From Blastococcus sp. CT_GayMR16 (GTDB lineage: Bacteria; Actinomycetota; Actinomycetes; Mycobacteriales; Geodermatophilaceae): DNA of 64,000 nucleotides. Made by a program: the position numbers and the translations under genes. Below the pieces are notes generated by a model, which was not told the origin of the DNA, ran no database searches, and worked only from the letters and a program-made list of their open reading frames with translations. The stretch is from NCBI RefSeq assembly GCF_004570875.1, contig NZ_SPQK01000012.1:1-64000 (forward strand). The letters run 5' to 3'. Shown one piece after another: positions 17,484 to 25,479 of the stretch (position 1 is the first letter of the stretch; every line of letters starts with the position of its first letter).

Positions 17484-18836
17484 TCAGCGGGCCAGCAGCA
17501 CCTCGAGGTCGCGGACGTAGACGGCGGTGCCGTGCCCGAAGCCGGACACCACCGGCTGGATCCGGCCGCCCACGGTCGCGACGGCGCGGTCGAGCAGGGT
17601 GCGCGGGCGTGGCAGCCGGACCCGCTCGCCCGAGACGGTGAGCACGAGGACGGCGGCGACGACCGCCAGCACCGCCACCGAGGCCAGCGCGACGGGCAGT
17701 CCCGCGAGCTCGGCGAGCAGTCCGATCGCGGGCGGGCCACCGAGCAGGCCCGTGTAGCCCACCGTGGTGGCCAACGCGATGCCCCGCGCACCGCCGAGCA
17801 GCCCGGCTCGCGCGATCGCCAGCGGGAAGACGTTGGCCAGCCCGAGGCCTACGAGGGCGAAGCCGCCGAGCGCGACCGCCAGGGAGCCGGTCGTCACCGC
17901 GGCGACGGCGCCCGACGCGGCCAGCAGAGCGCCGCCCACGAGCAGCCGCCGCTCCCCCAGCGCCAGCAGCAGGCGTCCGCCGAGCAGCCGACCGCAGGCC
18001 ATGGCGAGGGCGAACCCGGCGTACCCCGCGGCCGCGACGGTGGCCGGGGCACCGAGGTGCTCCCGCAGCAGCAACGCTCCCCAGTCGGTCAGTGCCCCCT
18101 CGCCGAACGCGGTGCAGCCGGCGATCGCACCGAGGACGACGAGCACCGCGGTCGGCCTGCGGAACTCCCCGCCGGGCCGCCGCCGCGCCGGCCGGCTCTC
18201 GGTGCCACGGCCGGCGCCGACGAGGGCCGGCAGCGCCCAGCCGCTGACGAAGAGTCCGGCCGCCGCGACCAGTGCCAGGTGCGCGCCCACGCCGAGGAGC
18301 GCGGCGACGGCACCGCCGAGCAGCGCTCCGCCCAGCCCGCCGATGCTGAAGCCGGCGTGCAACCCGGACAGGATCGGCCGGCCCACGCTCGCCTCCACCT
18401 GCACCCCGACGGCGTTGGCCGCGACGTTCACCATGCCGGTCGCGGCACCGAAGACGAACAGCGCGATGCACAACGCCGGGACCGAATAGACCAGGCCCGG
18501 CAGGACCGCCGACGCCGACACCGCGACCGCGGCCACGGCGCTGACCGGCCCCGCGCCGAAGCGGGTGCACCAGGCGCCGGTGAAGCGCATGCAGACGAGG
18601 GCACCGAGGGACAGGCAGAGCAGCGCGATCCCCAGCGTTCGGTGGTCCGCGCCGACGCGGGTGGCGACGTCGGGCACGCGGGCCGCCCAGCTGCCGAAGA
18701 CGGCGCCGTCGAGGACGAACAGACCAGTGACGGCGGCCCGGAGGCGCCCGACGGAGGGCGGGGGCACGCGGGCGACCGACCGTACGAGCCCGGCGACGGG
18801 CATGCGGGCGCGCGGAAGGACGGAATGGGTGGGCAC
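17484..18836 (-). CDS. major facilitator superfamily transporter
   Basis: A 450-residue polytopic protein with about twelve hydrophobic segments in two halves. The first half has GLFVLDGAVFGSWAARVPDV and LGALVCMRFTGAWCTRFGAG, resembling the YbjJ-like MFS branch with its early acidic residue and loop arginines. The second half has ALTDWGALLLREHLG and GLGLANVFPLAIARAG. GTG 18836 has GAGAGG seven bases upstream. The substrate is unknown. It converges on the SDR of the amine cluster with four bases between stops, so it could export or import a related compound, but nothing links them firmly. Confidence 0.85.
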   Translation of the reverse strand: MPTHSVLPRARMPVAGLVRSVARVPPPSVGRLRAAVTGLFVLDGAVFGSWAARVPDVATRVGADHRTLGIALLCLSLGALVCMRFTGAWCTRFGAGPVSAVAAVAVSASAVLPGLVYSVPALCIALFVFGAATGMVNVAANAVGVQVEASVGRPILSGLHAGFSIGGLGGALLGGAVAALLGVGAHLALVAAAGLFVSGWALPALVGAGRGTESRPARRRPGGEFRRPTAVLVVLGAIAGCTAFGEGALTDWGALLLREHLGAPATVAAAGYAGFALAMACGRLLGGRLLLALGERRLLVGGALLAASGAVAAVTTGSLAVALGGFALVGLGLANVFPLAIARAGLLGGARGIALATTVGYTGLLGGPPAIGLLAELAGLPVALASVAVLAVVAAVLVLTVSGERVRLPRPRTLLDRAVATVGGRIQPVVSGFGHGTAVYVRDLEVLLAR

Positions 18837-19012
18837 GGGTACCTCTCAGGGAAGACGCCGGCGCCTCGCGTCTTCGAGAGGTGGCCACGGGGACGGGATG
18901 GAGCACACGACCTCGGGCACCCGATCTCCACGGTGACAGCGATCGAGCCATCCCGCTGTCCCACGCGCCCGTTGGGGGGCGTGAGTGTGCCCACTCCCCT
19001 CCCGAGCGAGGC

Positions 19013-19912
19013 TCAGATGCTGCGCCAGCGCCCTTCGGTGGCGTTGCCCTCGGGCTGGGACCGGAACACGTTGCCCTCCGTGGGCGGCACGTCGTCGTTC
19101 GCGATGGCGAGCGCCCTGATCATCGGCCCGACGAGGGCGTCGAAGATGCCCGGCACGAGCCGGAAGCCGGCCATGACCAGCGGGTTGAGAAAGCCCGCCT
19201 GCACCATGCGCCGGGGGCGGTCCAGCGTCGCCACCACGATCCGCGCCACTCGCTGCGGGGAGTACACCGGCGGCGGCGGCCGACCCGTGCTGCCGATCCA
19301 CGAGGCAGCCTGGAAGTAGATCGGGGTGTCGACGCCACCCGGCTGGATGCCCGAGATCGAGATCCCCGGCTCGTCGCGGGTCTCCTGCTGGAGCACCCGG
19401 ATGAGCCCCAGCTGCCCCCACTTGGCCGAGACGTAGCTGCCGAGCAGCGGCGTCGCCACCGAGCCCAGCAGCGAGTTGACGATGGCGAGGTGCCCGGCGC
19501 CCTGCTGCCGGAAGACCGGCAGGACGACGCGGGCCACGACCGCCGTGCCGTGCACGGCGGTGTTCACCACCGTCTCGAAGACCTCGCGGGGAACGTCCTC
19601 GATCTTGCCGTAGGCCATGACCTGCGCCGCGTGGACGACGGCGTCCAGCCGGCCGAACTGCTGGACGGCCGCATCCACCGCCGCCTGCATCGCGTCCTCG
19701 TCGAGGATGTCGGCGGGACACACCAGCACTTCCGCCGCGCCGGCCGCCCGGGCCTCGGCAGCAGCCTCCTCGAGCGTTTCCTCGGCGCGGGCCACGAGGA
19801 CGAGGCGGGCGCCCCGGCCGGCCAGCTCGATCGCGGTGGCCCGCCCGATGCCGCTGGAGGCACCGGTGATCAGGACGGTCTCGGGGGATCCCGGGTGGGA
19901 CGGTGTCGGCAC
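19013..19912 (-). CDS. short-chain dehydrogenase with C-terminal extension
   Basis: A 299-residue SDR: ETVLITGASSGIGRATAIELA for NADP(H), VVHAAQVMAYG in place of the usual NNAG, LAIVNSLLGSVATP with the serine, and SYVSAKWGQLGLI giving the YxxxK pair. After the Rossmann core comes an extra 90 residues (RPRRMVQAGFLNPLVMAGFRLVPGIFDALVG) that is hydrophobic and may touch the membrane, as in SDR families acting on lipids. GTG 19912 has GAGGAG upstream. It is separate from the MFS gene by 176 bases on the same strand. Confidence 0.85.
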   Translation of the reverse strand: MPTPSHPGSPETVLITGASSGIGRATAIELAGRGARLVLVARAEETLEEAAAEARAAGAAEVLVCPADILDEDAMQAAVDAAVQQFGRLDAVVHAAQVMAYGKIEDVPREVFETVVNTAVHGTAVVARVVLPVFRQQGAGHLAIVNSLLGSVATPLLGSYVSAKWGQLGLIRVLQQETRDEPGISISGIQPGGVDTPIYFQAASWIGSTGRPPPPVYSPQRVARIVVATLDRPRRMVQAGFLNPLVMAGFRLVPGIFDALVGPMIRALAIANDDVPPTEGNVFRSQPEGNATEGRWRSI

Positions 19913-20014
19913 GGCTCAGCTCCTCGGGGCGGGACGGGAACGGCCTCGATGATGGAGCTGGGCCGGCCCGCCTCCGCTCGGCGTCCCGTCGGGCCTACCC
20001 GGGGCGTCGTGCGG

Positions 20015-20428
20015 TCATGCCGGTGGTGCGCAACCGATCCGGTCGAGCTCGGCCAGCAGCCACCCGGGACCGGCGACCGCGGTGCCCGGCTGCAGCCGGG
20101 AACGCAGGCCACGGTCGGCGGTCACCACGAGCAGCGGGACGCCGTCGACGGCCAGTTCCTCCGCGCTCGCCACGATCGCGTCGTCGCCGCTGCCCGGGGC
20201 GCGCACCACCCGGACGCCGTCCGGCGCGGCCGCCTCGCGCGCCTTGCCCTCGACCACCGCGACCACCTCGGTGCAGGTCACCGGGCCGCCGTCCGGGCCG
20301 GTCAGGGTCGTCCCCGGCACCGCGGCCAGCCGCCCGAGCAGTCGCTCCGCGGCTCCCGCCCGGTCCCGCCACCAGCCGTCGGGCCGCGAGCCGACGACGT
20401 TCGCGGCGTCCACGATCAGCACGCTCAT
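20015..20428 (-). CDS. NYN-domain (PIN-like) protein
   Basis: A 137-residue protein of the NYN/PIN-like nuclease superfamily. MSVLIVDAANVVGSRPDGWW supplies the first metal-binding Asp. EVVAVVEGKAR, then RAPGSGDDAIVASAEEL with paired Asp, and LLVVTADRGLRSRL give the remaining acidic positions of the fold. Such proteins cut or bind RNA in the cytoplasm. ATG 20428 follows AGAGGAGG. A longer frame to 20584 runs over the divergent promoter region and is unlikely. Function here is not indicated by neighbours. Confidence 0.75.
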   Translation of the reverse strand: MSVLIVDAANVVGSRPDGWWRDRAGAAERLLGRLAAVPGTTLTGPDGGPVTCTEVVAVVEGKAREAAAPDGVRVVRAPGSGDDAIVASAEELAVDGVPLLVVTADRGLRSRLQPGTAVAGPGWLLAELDRIGCAPPA

Positions 20429-20573
20429 CAGCGCCTCCTCTGCCGTCGCCCTCTGCCGTCGCCCGACCGGGCGAATCGCGATCATCGCCCGTTTGCGCCC
20501 CGGTGCACCGGGCATGCAGCACGCCGACTGCTGGGGGATGACCGCAGCCCACCTGCACGAAGGAGGCCCATCC
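20429..20573. promoter_or_regulatory. divergent promoter region with direct and inverted repeats
   Basis: The 145 bases between the NYN gene and the membrane protein gene hold a 13-base tandem repeat (CTCTGCCGTCGCC at 20438-20450 and 20451-20463), an inverted pair CGGGCGA (20468-20474) and TCGCCCG (20485-20491), and a perfect 14-base palindrome at 20499-20512 (CCCGGTGCACCGGG). A regulator site is plausible. Confidence 0.4.
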
Positions 20574-21206
20574 ATGGCCGGCACGGATCACACGCAGCAC
20601 GATCACACGCACAGCGACACAGTCCGCACCGACGGCGCATCCGTCACCCGGGGCGCCGGCCGCGACGCCGTGGCCGCCCAGCACGACCGCTTCGGCGGGA
20701 TCAAGTGGGGCGCCGCCTTCTTCGGCTGGCTGTCGGCCAACGGCCTCGCCGTCATCCTGGTCGCCCTCCTGTCGGCAGGAGGCCTCGCCCTCGGGCTGGC
20801 CCAGGGCGTGGACTCCGCCGACGAGGCAGCCGACCAGGCCAACGAGATCGGCATCGGCGGCGGGATCGCGATCCTCGTCGTCCTCTTCCTGGCCTACCTG
20901 GCCGGTGGTTACGTCGCCGGCCGGATGGCCCGCTTCGACGGCGCCCGCCAGGGCCTGGCCGTCTGGCTGGTCGGCCTGATCGTCGTCATCGTGCTGGCCG
21001 CCGCGGGCGCCATCCTCGGCTCGAAGTACAACGTGCTGCAGGACCTCAACCTGCCGCGCATCCCGGTCGACGAGGGCACCGCGACGACCGCCGGGATCAT
21101 CACGCTGGTGGCGATCCTGCTGGTCACGCTGCTGGGCGCCGTCCTGGGCGGCAAGCTCGGCGACCGCTACCACCGCAAGGTGGACCGGGCCGGCTTCGGC
21201 GTCTAG
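20574..21206 (+). CDS. four-span membrane protein with His-rich N-terminus
   Basis: A 210-residue membrane protein. The cytoplasmic N-terminus is His/Asp-rich (MAGTDHTQHDHTHSDTVRTD), which could bind metal. Four hydrophobic spans follow: AAFFGWLSANGLAVILVALL, GIAILVVLFLAYLAGGYVAG, LAVWLVGLIVVIVLAAAGAI and GIITLVAILLVTLLGAVLGG. Paired spans with Gly-rich ends recall the YrzE/DUF3792 type of small membrane protein. ATG 20574 follows AAGGAGG. Function unknown. A strong hairpin lies just after the stop. Confidence 0.75.
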   Translation: MAGTDHTQHDHTHSDTVRTDGASVTRGAGRDAVAAQHDRFGGIKWGAAFFGWLSANGLAVILVALLSAGGLALGLAQGVDSADEAADQANEIGIGGGIAILVVLFLAYLAGGYVAGRMARFDGARQGLAVWLVGLIVVIVLAAAGAILGSKYNVLQDLNLPRIPVDEGTATTAGIITLVAILLVTLLGAVLGGKLGDRYHRKVDRAGFGV

Positions 21207-21224
21207 CCCGACCCGCACGCACCC

Positions 21225-21254
21225 GGCCCCGCACAGCCTTCGCTGCGCGGGGCC
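21225..21254 (+). terminator. hairpin terminator after the four-span membrane protein
   Basis: The stem GGCCCCGC (21225-21232) pairs with GCGGGGCC (21247-21254). Inside it CAGC and GCTG pair around a CTTC loop. No T-run follows, as is usual in high-GC actinobacteria. It starts 19 bases after the stop. Confidence 0.7.
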
Positions 21255-21277
21255 GTGTCATGGGCGGGCCCGGCTCC

Positions 21278-21283
21278 TAGGCT
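21278..21283 (+). promoter_or_regulatory. leaderless-type -10 box of the DUF2277 gene
   Basis: TAGGCT is seven bases before ATG 21291; there is no ribosome site. Confidence 0.5.
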
Positions 21284-21290
21284 GTCTGCC

Positions 21291-21560
21291 ATGTGCCGGA
21301 ACATCCGCCCGCTCTCCAACTTCGAGCCGCCGGCGACCGACGACGAGGTCCAGGCCGCCGCGCTGCAGTACGTCCGCAAGATCAGCGGCAGCACCAAGCC
21401 GTCCCGGGCCAACGCCGAGGCGTTCGACCGGGCCGTCGCCGAGGTTGCCGCAGCCTCGACGCGGCTGCTGGACGCGCTCGTGACCACCGCACCGCCGAAG
21501 GACCGGGAGGTCGAAGCGGTCAAGGCCCGTGAACGGGCCGCGCTCCGCTACGGCACGTGA
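21291..21560 (+). CDS. DUF2277 family protein
   Basis: An 89-residue protein that matches DUF2277 along its whole length: MCRNIRPLSNFEPPATDDEV, AALQYVRKISGSTKPSRAN and LVTTAPPKDREVEAVKARE. The family is common in actinobacteria and some proteobacteria and has no known role. ATG 21291 is fixed by the conserved first residues. A TAGGCT box seven bases upstream with no ribosome site suggests leaderless expression. The preceding terminator separates it from the membrane protein gene. Confidence 0.9.
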   Translation: MCRNIRPLSNFEPPATDDEVQAAALQYVRKISGSTKPSRANAEAFDRAVAEVAAASTRLLDALVTTAPPKDREVEAVKARERAALRYGT

Positions 21561-21652
21561 CCGGCGCGACCATTTGTATTGCGCACAACCGGCATGACGT
21601 CGGGAGTGCGGGGTAGGGCTCATGCACCCCCCGCTCGACCGAGGAGATCGTC

Positions 21653-22231
21653 ATGGCTCGCAACACCCTCTCGCGCACGCTGCACGACCTCGGCCTGTCG
21701 GCCTGGTTCGGCGGAACCCTCGCCAACGCGGTCGCGTTGAACGCCGCTGCTGCCGAAGCCGGCAGCGACACGGACACCGGTCGCGTGGCGAACGCGGGCT
21801 GGGACCGGTGGACGCCCGTCAACGCCCTCGCCATCGGCGCGCATCTGGTCGGCAGCGTCGGACAGCTCAAGGCGAACAAGCAGCGCGTGGCTCACCAGGA
21901 CGGCGTCGCCGCGATGTCGACGCTCAAGACGCTGCTCACCGCCGCTGCGCTGGGCGCCACTGCCTACAGCCGGATCCTCGGCCAGAAGGTCTCCGCCGCG
22001 GAGAACCCGCCGTCGAAGCGCGGCACCAAGCCCAGCAAGCGCACCAAGGCACTGCAGCCCGATCTCGCCGCCGCCCAGCAGCAGTTGGACACCCTGCAGT
22101 GGGTCATCCCCGCACTCACCGGGGCGCTCGTCGCGGTCAGCTCCTACGCCGGGGAGCAGCAGCGCCCCAGCGAGGTGGCTCGCGGCCTCGCCGGTAAGGA
22201 CGCTGCGGCCTCGGGTGTCGTTCCCACGTGA
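21653..22231 (+). CDS. membrane-associated protein of unknown function
   Basis: A 192-residue protein I cannot assign to a named family. The N-terminal half (LSRTLHDLGLSAWFGGTLANAVALNAAAAE) and middle (VNALAIGAHLVGSVGQLKAN, TLKTLLTAAALGATAYSRIL) alternate helices of moderate hydrophobicity. A Lys-rich linker (SKRGTKPSKRTKA) precedes the last helix WVIPALTGALVAVSSYAG. Two to four spans are likely. ATG 21653 has GAGGAG upstream. The stop overlaps the next start (GTGA), so it forms a pair with the PGPGW protein. The preceding 92 bases hold no clear promoter. Confidence 0.75.
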   Translation: MARNTLSRTLHDLGLSAWFGGTLANAVALNAAAAEAGSDTDTGRVANAGWDRWTPVNALAIGAHLVGSVGQLKANKQRVAHQDGVAAMSTLKTLLTAAALGATAYSRILGQKVSAAENPPSKRGTKPSKRTKALQPDLAAAQQQLDTLQWVIPALTGALVAVSSYAGEQQRPSEVARGLAGKDAAASGVVPT

Positions 22232-22701
22232 CGGCTCACCATGCACCGACCACCCTGGCCCGCGACGAGAGCCATGGCGGCGGCGCCACGCGCTGCCCTG
22301 ATTGCACGGACGGCCTCGGCAAGCCCCGGCCGGTGAAGCCGGGCTCGCTGCGCGAGCGCATGCACAGCTCGCCGGGCCTGCTGCTGCCGTGGCGGGTCGC
22401 CGTCTTCGTCGCGGGCCTGCTGTTCGTGGTGCTCGGCATCGCGCTGACCGCGCTGCCGGGCCCGCTCACCATCCCGCCGGTTCTCGTCGGGCTCTGGGTC
22501 TGGTCGACCGAGTTCGAGTGGGCTGCCCGGTTCTTCGCGGCGTTCAAGCGCAAGGCGCAGGACGCCTGGAACCACGCCAAGCAGCACCCGGTCAGCTCGG
22601 CGGCGGTCACCCTCGGCGGCCTGGCGGCCGCCGGCGTCGCCTTCTGGGCGGTGGGGCACTACCAGCTCGTCGACCAGGCGAAGCTGGCTCTCGGCCTCTG
22701 A
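22228..22701 (+). CDS. PGPGW-type small membrane protein
   Basis: A 157-residue protein with the features of the putative transmembrane PGPGW family: a first span (WRVAVFVAGLLFVVLGIALTALPGPL) running into IPPVLVGLWVWSTEFEWAARFF. A second hydrophobic region is AAVTLGGLAAAGVAFWAVGHY. The N-terminus has a CPDC pair (RCPDCTDG), possibly a half metal site. GTG 22228 overlaps the previous stop. The family is linked to envelope stress in some bacteria but has no firm role. Confidence 0.8.
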   Translation: MTAHHAPTTLARDESHGGGATRCPDCTDGLGKPRPVKPGSLRERMHSSPGLLLPWRVAVFVAGLLFVVLGIALTALPGPLTIPPVLVGLWVWSTEFEWAARFFAAFKRKAQDAWNHAKQHPVSSAAVTLGGLAAAGVAFWAVGHYQLVDQAKLALGL

Positions 22702-22708
22702 GGAATCC

Positions 22709-22746
22709 ACTCGTCGACGAGTCGACAGGACGACATGTCGACGAGT
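22709..22746. repeat. cluster of GTCGACGAGT palindromic repeats
   Basis: A perfect 14-base palindrome ACTCGTCGACGAGT (22709-22722) is followed by GTCGAC at 22721-22726 and a second copy of GTCGACGAGT at 22737-22746. The cluster lies 58 bases upstream of the DUF6328 gene and right after the PGPGW gene stop. It could be an operator with two half-spaced sites or a small palindromic element. Confidence 0.55.
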
Positions 22747-22804
22747 CCCCTGATCGCGTGCCGCGAGGTGCGACAAGGCCTCCCGCGGGCATATACAAGC
22801 CGGT

Positions 22805-23317
22805 ATGGGCGAGCGATCAGGGAGCGGCGACGGCACCGACGGCGAGACACGCCAGGAGCGCGTCAATCGCGAGCTCATGGAGCTGCTCAACGAGCTGCGG
22901 GTCGCCCTCCCCGGCGTGCAGTTCCTGCTCGCCTTCCTGCTGATCGTCCCCTTCCAGCAGACCATCGACCGGATCACCGACTTCCAGAAGGGCGTCTACT
23001 TCGTCGCGCTGGCGTCCGCCGCGCTCGCCACGGCGCTGCTCATCGCACCGGCCGCCCAGCACCGCGTGCTCTTCCGCCAGCAGGACAAGGAGGGGCTGCT
23101 CCGGCGCAGCAACCGGTCCGCCGTCGCCGGGCTCGTGGCGCTCGGGGTGGCCACCTGCGCGGCGCTGCTCCTCGTCGTCAATGTCCTCTTCTCGCTGACC
23201 CTGGCATGGGTGACCGCGGGGGCCCTGGCCGCGTTCCTGATCTGGTGGTGGCTCGCCGTGCCGTTCTGGCAGCGCGCCCACAATCCGCAGGCCGTCCCGG
23301 ACGACACCGACGGGTAG
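22805..23317 (+). CDS. DUF6328 family membrane protein
   Basis: A 170-residue protein typical of actinobacterial DUF6328. It begins with a charged helix ERVNRELMELLNELRVALPGVQFLLAF and has four spans (FLLAFLLIVPFQ, VYFVALASAALATALLIAPA, AVAGLVALGVATCAALLLVV, TLAWVTAGALAAFLIWWWLA). The conserved QHRVLFRQQDKEGLLRRSN loop lies between spans 2 and 3. ATG 22805 was chosen. A cluster of palindromes lies upstream. Function unknown. Confidence 0.85.
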   Translation: MGERSGSGDGTDGETRQERVNRELMELLNELRVALPGVQFLLAFLLIVPFQQTIDRITDFQKGVYFVALASAALATALLIAPAAQHRVLFRQQDKEGLLRRSNRSAVAGLVALGVATCAALLLVVNVLFSLTLAWVTAGALAAFLIWWWLAVPFWQRAHNPQAVPDDTDG

Positions 23318-23346
23318 GCGTGCCGGGCACCGGGCGAACGCTCGCC

Positions 23347-23352
23347 TAGCCT
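23347..23352 (+). promoter_or_regulatory. leaderless-type -10 box of the GT-C gene
   Basis: TAGCCT is seven bases before GTG 23360. The GAGG at 23355-23358 is too close to serve as a ribosome site. Confidence 0.45.
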
Positions 23353-23359
23353 CCGAGGC

Positions 23360-24799
23360 GTGGCTACAGCGACGACGGAACGGGTCCCCCCGTCCCGGAC
23401 CGTCGACGCGCCGGTCCTGCACTGGTCGCCAGCCGAGCTGCTCCCGCCGGCACTGGTCCTGCTGCTGGGGATCCTCCTGCTGCTGCCCGGGCACGGCCTC
23501 TGGTTCGACGAGCTGTTCACCGCCGAGGTGGCCCGCCTGCCGCTGCGCGATCTCCTCTCCGCCGTCGCCGACGGCCGCGGCACCGCCGGCTACCTGAACG
23601 GCGTCCCGCCGTCCTACAACGCGCCGTACTACGTCGTCGTCCACGCCTGGATGTCGCTGCCGTGGCTGGGTGGGGACACCTCCCTGCGCGTCCTCTCGCT
23701 CCTGGCGACGGCGGGCGGGCTGGCCCTGGTCACCCGGGCGGTCGGCCGGCTCGGAGGGCGGCCGACCGGGGTGCTGGCCGGGCTGGTGCTGGCGTGCAGC
23801 CCCCTGGTGCTGGAGCAGGCCGTCGAGGCGCGCAGCTATGGGCTCGCCGTCCTCGCCACCGGCGGTGCCGTCCTGGGCCTCGTCCGCTGGCTGCAGGAGC
23901 CGCCGCGCGGCCTCGTCCTCTTCGGTCTGGCCGGCGCGGGCATGGGGCTCGCCCACTGGTACGCCGTCACCGTCCTTGCCGCGTTCGTCACGGCCGCCCT
24001 GCTGCTGCGCGGCCGCCGGGCGCTGCCGGTCCTGCTGACCGGGGCTGTCGCCGCGTTGCCCGCCGTCGGAATGGTCGGGGTCAACCTGCTCAACGGCACC
24101 GGGGCGCGCAATGCCGAGCACCTGCACGACACCGCAGGCGGGCTGACCGGTCTCGCGGTCGAGGCGTGGGCCGGGGGCCGGACGCCGCTGCTGTACCTGA
24201 CCGTGGCGCTCGGGCTGATCGGCGCGCTGCGTGCCCGGGGCACCCGCGTGGTCACCGGGGCGTGGGTGGTCGTGCCACTGTTCCTGCTGGTCCTGGCCGA
24301 GTTCGTCCGCCCGGTGTACCTGCCGCGGTACCTTCTCCTCGGGCTGCTCGGCCTCGGGGTGGCCGCCGCGGCGGGGGCGTTCGCACTCCCCCGCGCCGCC
24401 CGCGTGCCGGTCGGCGCGCTGCTCGTCGCCTGTTCCTTGCTGGCCAGTGCACCGCTGGCCACGCGGGAGCCGCGGGAACGGGGTGACGACGTCGTGCGGC
24501 TGCTCGCCGACCTCCACCGGCCCGGGGAGCCGGTCGTCGCCGCCGACCAGCGCTCCGCAACCGCCCTGGACCACTACGTCCGCATCCTCGAGCCCCGGCT
24601 CCGGCCGGACGTGATCCTGCCGCCCGACGATGCGCCGGCCGGCGCCGACCGGGTGTGGATGGTGCGCCGGATCATCGACGGGGCGCCGGAGCCCACGGAC
24701 GACGACGAGATCCTGCGGGCGGCCGGCCTGACGATGAGCCGCGAGGACGCGTTCCCCGGCGGCAAGACCGACTTCGTGCTGCAGCTCTGGGAACGCTGA
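23360..24799 (+). CDS. GT-C fold membrane glycosyltransferase
   Basis: A 479-residue polytopic protein resembling polyprenyl-phosphate-sugar-dependent mannosyl- or arabinosyltransferases. The first span (PALVLLLGILLLLPGHGL) leads to WFDELFTAEVARLPL, the acidic motif of GT-C enzymes on the outer face. About nine further spans follow (SLLATAGGLALVTRAV, LVLACSPLVLEQAVEARSYG, and so on). Residues 380-479 form a soluble domain (GEPVVAADQRSATALDHYVRIL). GTG 23360 has a leaderless-type -10 box. It ends two bases from the converging GT2 operon, which raises the possibility of shared cell-envelope work. Donor and acceptor are unknown. Confidence 0.8.
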   Translation: MATATTERVPPSRTVDAPVLHWSPAELLPPALVLLLGILLLLPGHGLWFDELFTAEVARLPLRDLLSAVADGRGTAGYLNGVPPSYNAPYYVVVHAWMSLPWLGGDTSLRVLSLLATAGGLALVTRAVGRLGGRPTGVLAGLVLACSPLVLEQAVEARSYGLAVLATGGAVLGLVRWLQEPPRGLVLFGLAGAGMGLAHWYAVTVLAAFVTAALLLRGRRALPVLLTGAVAALPAVGMVGVNLLNGTGARNAEHLHDTAGGLTGLAVEAWAGGRTPLLYLTVALGLIGALRARGTRVVTGAWVVVPLFLLVLAEFVRPVYLPRYLLLGLLGLGVAAAAGAFALPRAARVPVGALLVACSLLASAPLATREPRERGDDVVRLLADLHRPGEPVVAADQRSATALDHYVRILEPRLRPDVILPPDDAPAGADRVWMVRRIIDGAPEPTDDDEILRAAGLTMSREDAFPGGKTDFVLQLWER

Positions 24800-24801
24800 C
24801 C

Positions 24802-25479
24802 TCAGCGGCGACGACGCGCGGCCCACGCCAGCGAGCGCACCGACTGGCGCAGGCGGGCGCGGCCCGTCCACGCCGACCGGCCCTCCGGCCGCCGGTCGCG
24901 CGCCACCGGCACGCTGGCGACCGGCTCCCCCGCTCGGGCCACCGCGAGGACGACGCTCGGCGCGCCTTCCTCCCCCATCGCCGTCAGGACGGCGCGGCGC
25001 ACTCCTGCCCCCATCGCGAGGAAGGCCCCGGCGTCCGGGGGCAGCCCCGTGAGCCGGGCGGCCAGCAGCCGGTGCAGGTCACCCGTCCGGCGCCGCAACC
25101 AGGACTCATAGGCACCGCGCCGGCCCGCGAACACGGCCGCGACGTCCCCCTGGGCCAGCCGGTCGAGCAGCAGGGGCACCGCCTCCGGAGGGTCCTGGAG
25201 ATCGGCGTCCAGGCAGACCCAGGCCTCGGCGGCCGGAACGTCTGCGAGCCCGCGGGCGAGGGCGGCGTGCTGGCCGACGTTGACGTCGAGGCGGGTGACC
25301 GAGATGCGCGGATCCCCGGCGGCGAGGGCGGCCGCCACCGCGGCACTGTCGTCGGGCGACGCGTCGATGACCAGCCGCAGGCGCCAGTCCCGGCCGGTCA
25401 GCGCGGCGGCCAGCCGCTCGGCGAGGGGCCGCAGGGTGGCCGCGTTGCCGTAGACCGGCACGACGACGGCAACTCTCAC
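24802..25479 (-). CDS. family 2 glycosyltransferase
   Basis: A 225-residue GT-A fold enzyme. VRVAVVVPVYGNAATLRPLA is the N-terminal nucleotide-binding strand. VIDASPDDSAAVAA, VNVGQHAALARGL and WVCLDADLQDPPEAV follow, the last with the metal-binding DxD-type motif shared by dolichol-phosphate mannose synthases and ArnC-like enzymes. No membrane spans are present. GTG 25479 overlaps the epimerase stop (GTGA), making it the third gene of a tightly coupled aldolase-epimerase-transferase operon. A longer frame reaching 25767 lies inside the epimerase gene and is not real. Confidence 0.85.
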   Translation of the reverse strand: MRVAVVVPVYGNAATLRPLAERLAAALTGRDWRLRLVIDASPDDSAAVAAALAAGDPRISVTRLDVNVGQHAALARGLADVPAAEAWVCLDADLQDPPEAVPLLLDRLAQGDVAAVFAGRRGAYESWLRRRTGDLHRLLAARLTGLPPDAGAFLAMGAGVRRAVLTAMGEEGAPSVVLAVARAGEPVASVPVARDRRPEGRSAWTGRARLRQSVRSLAWAARRRR

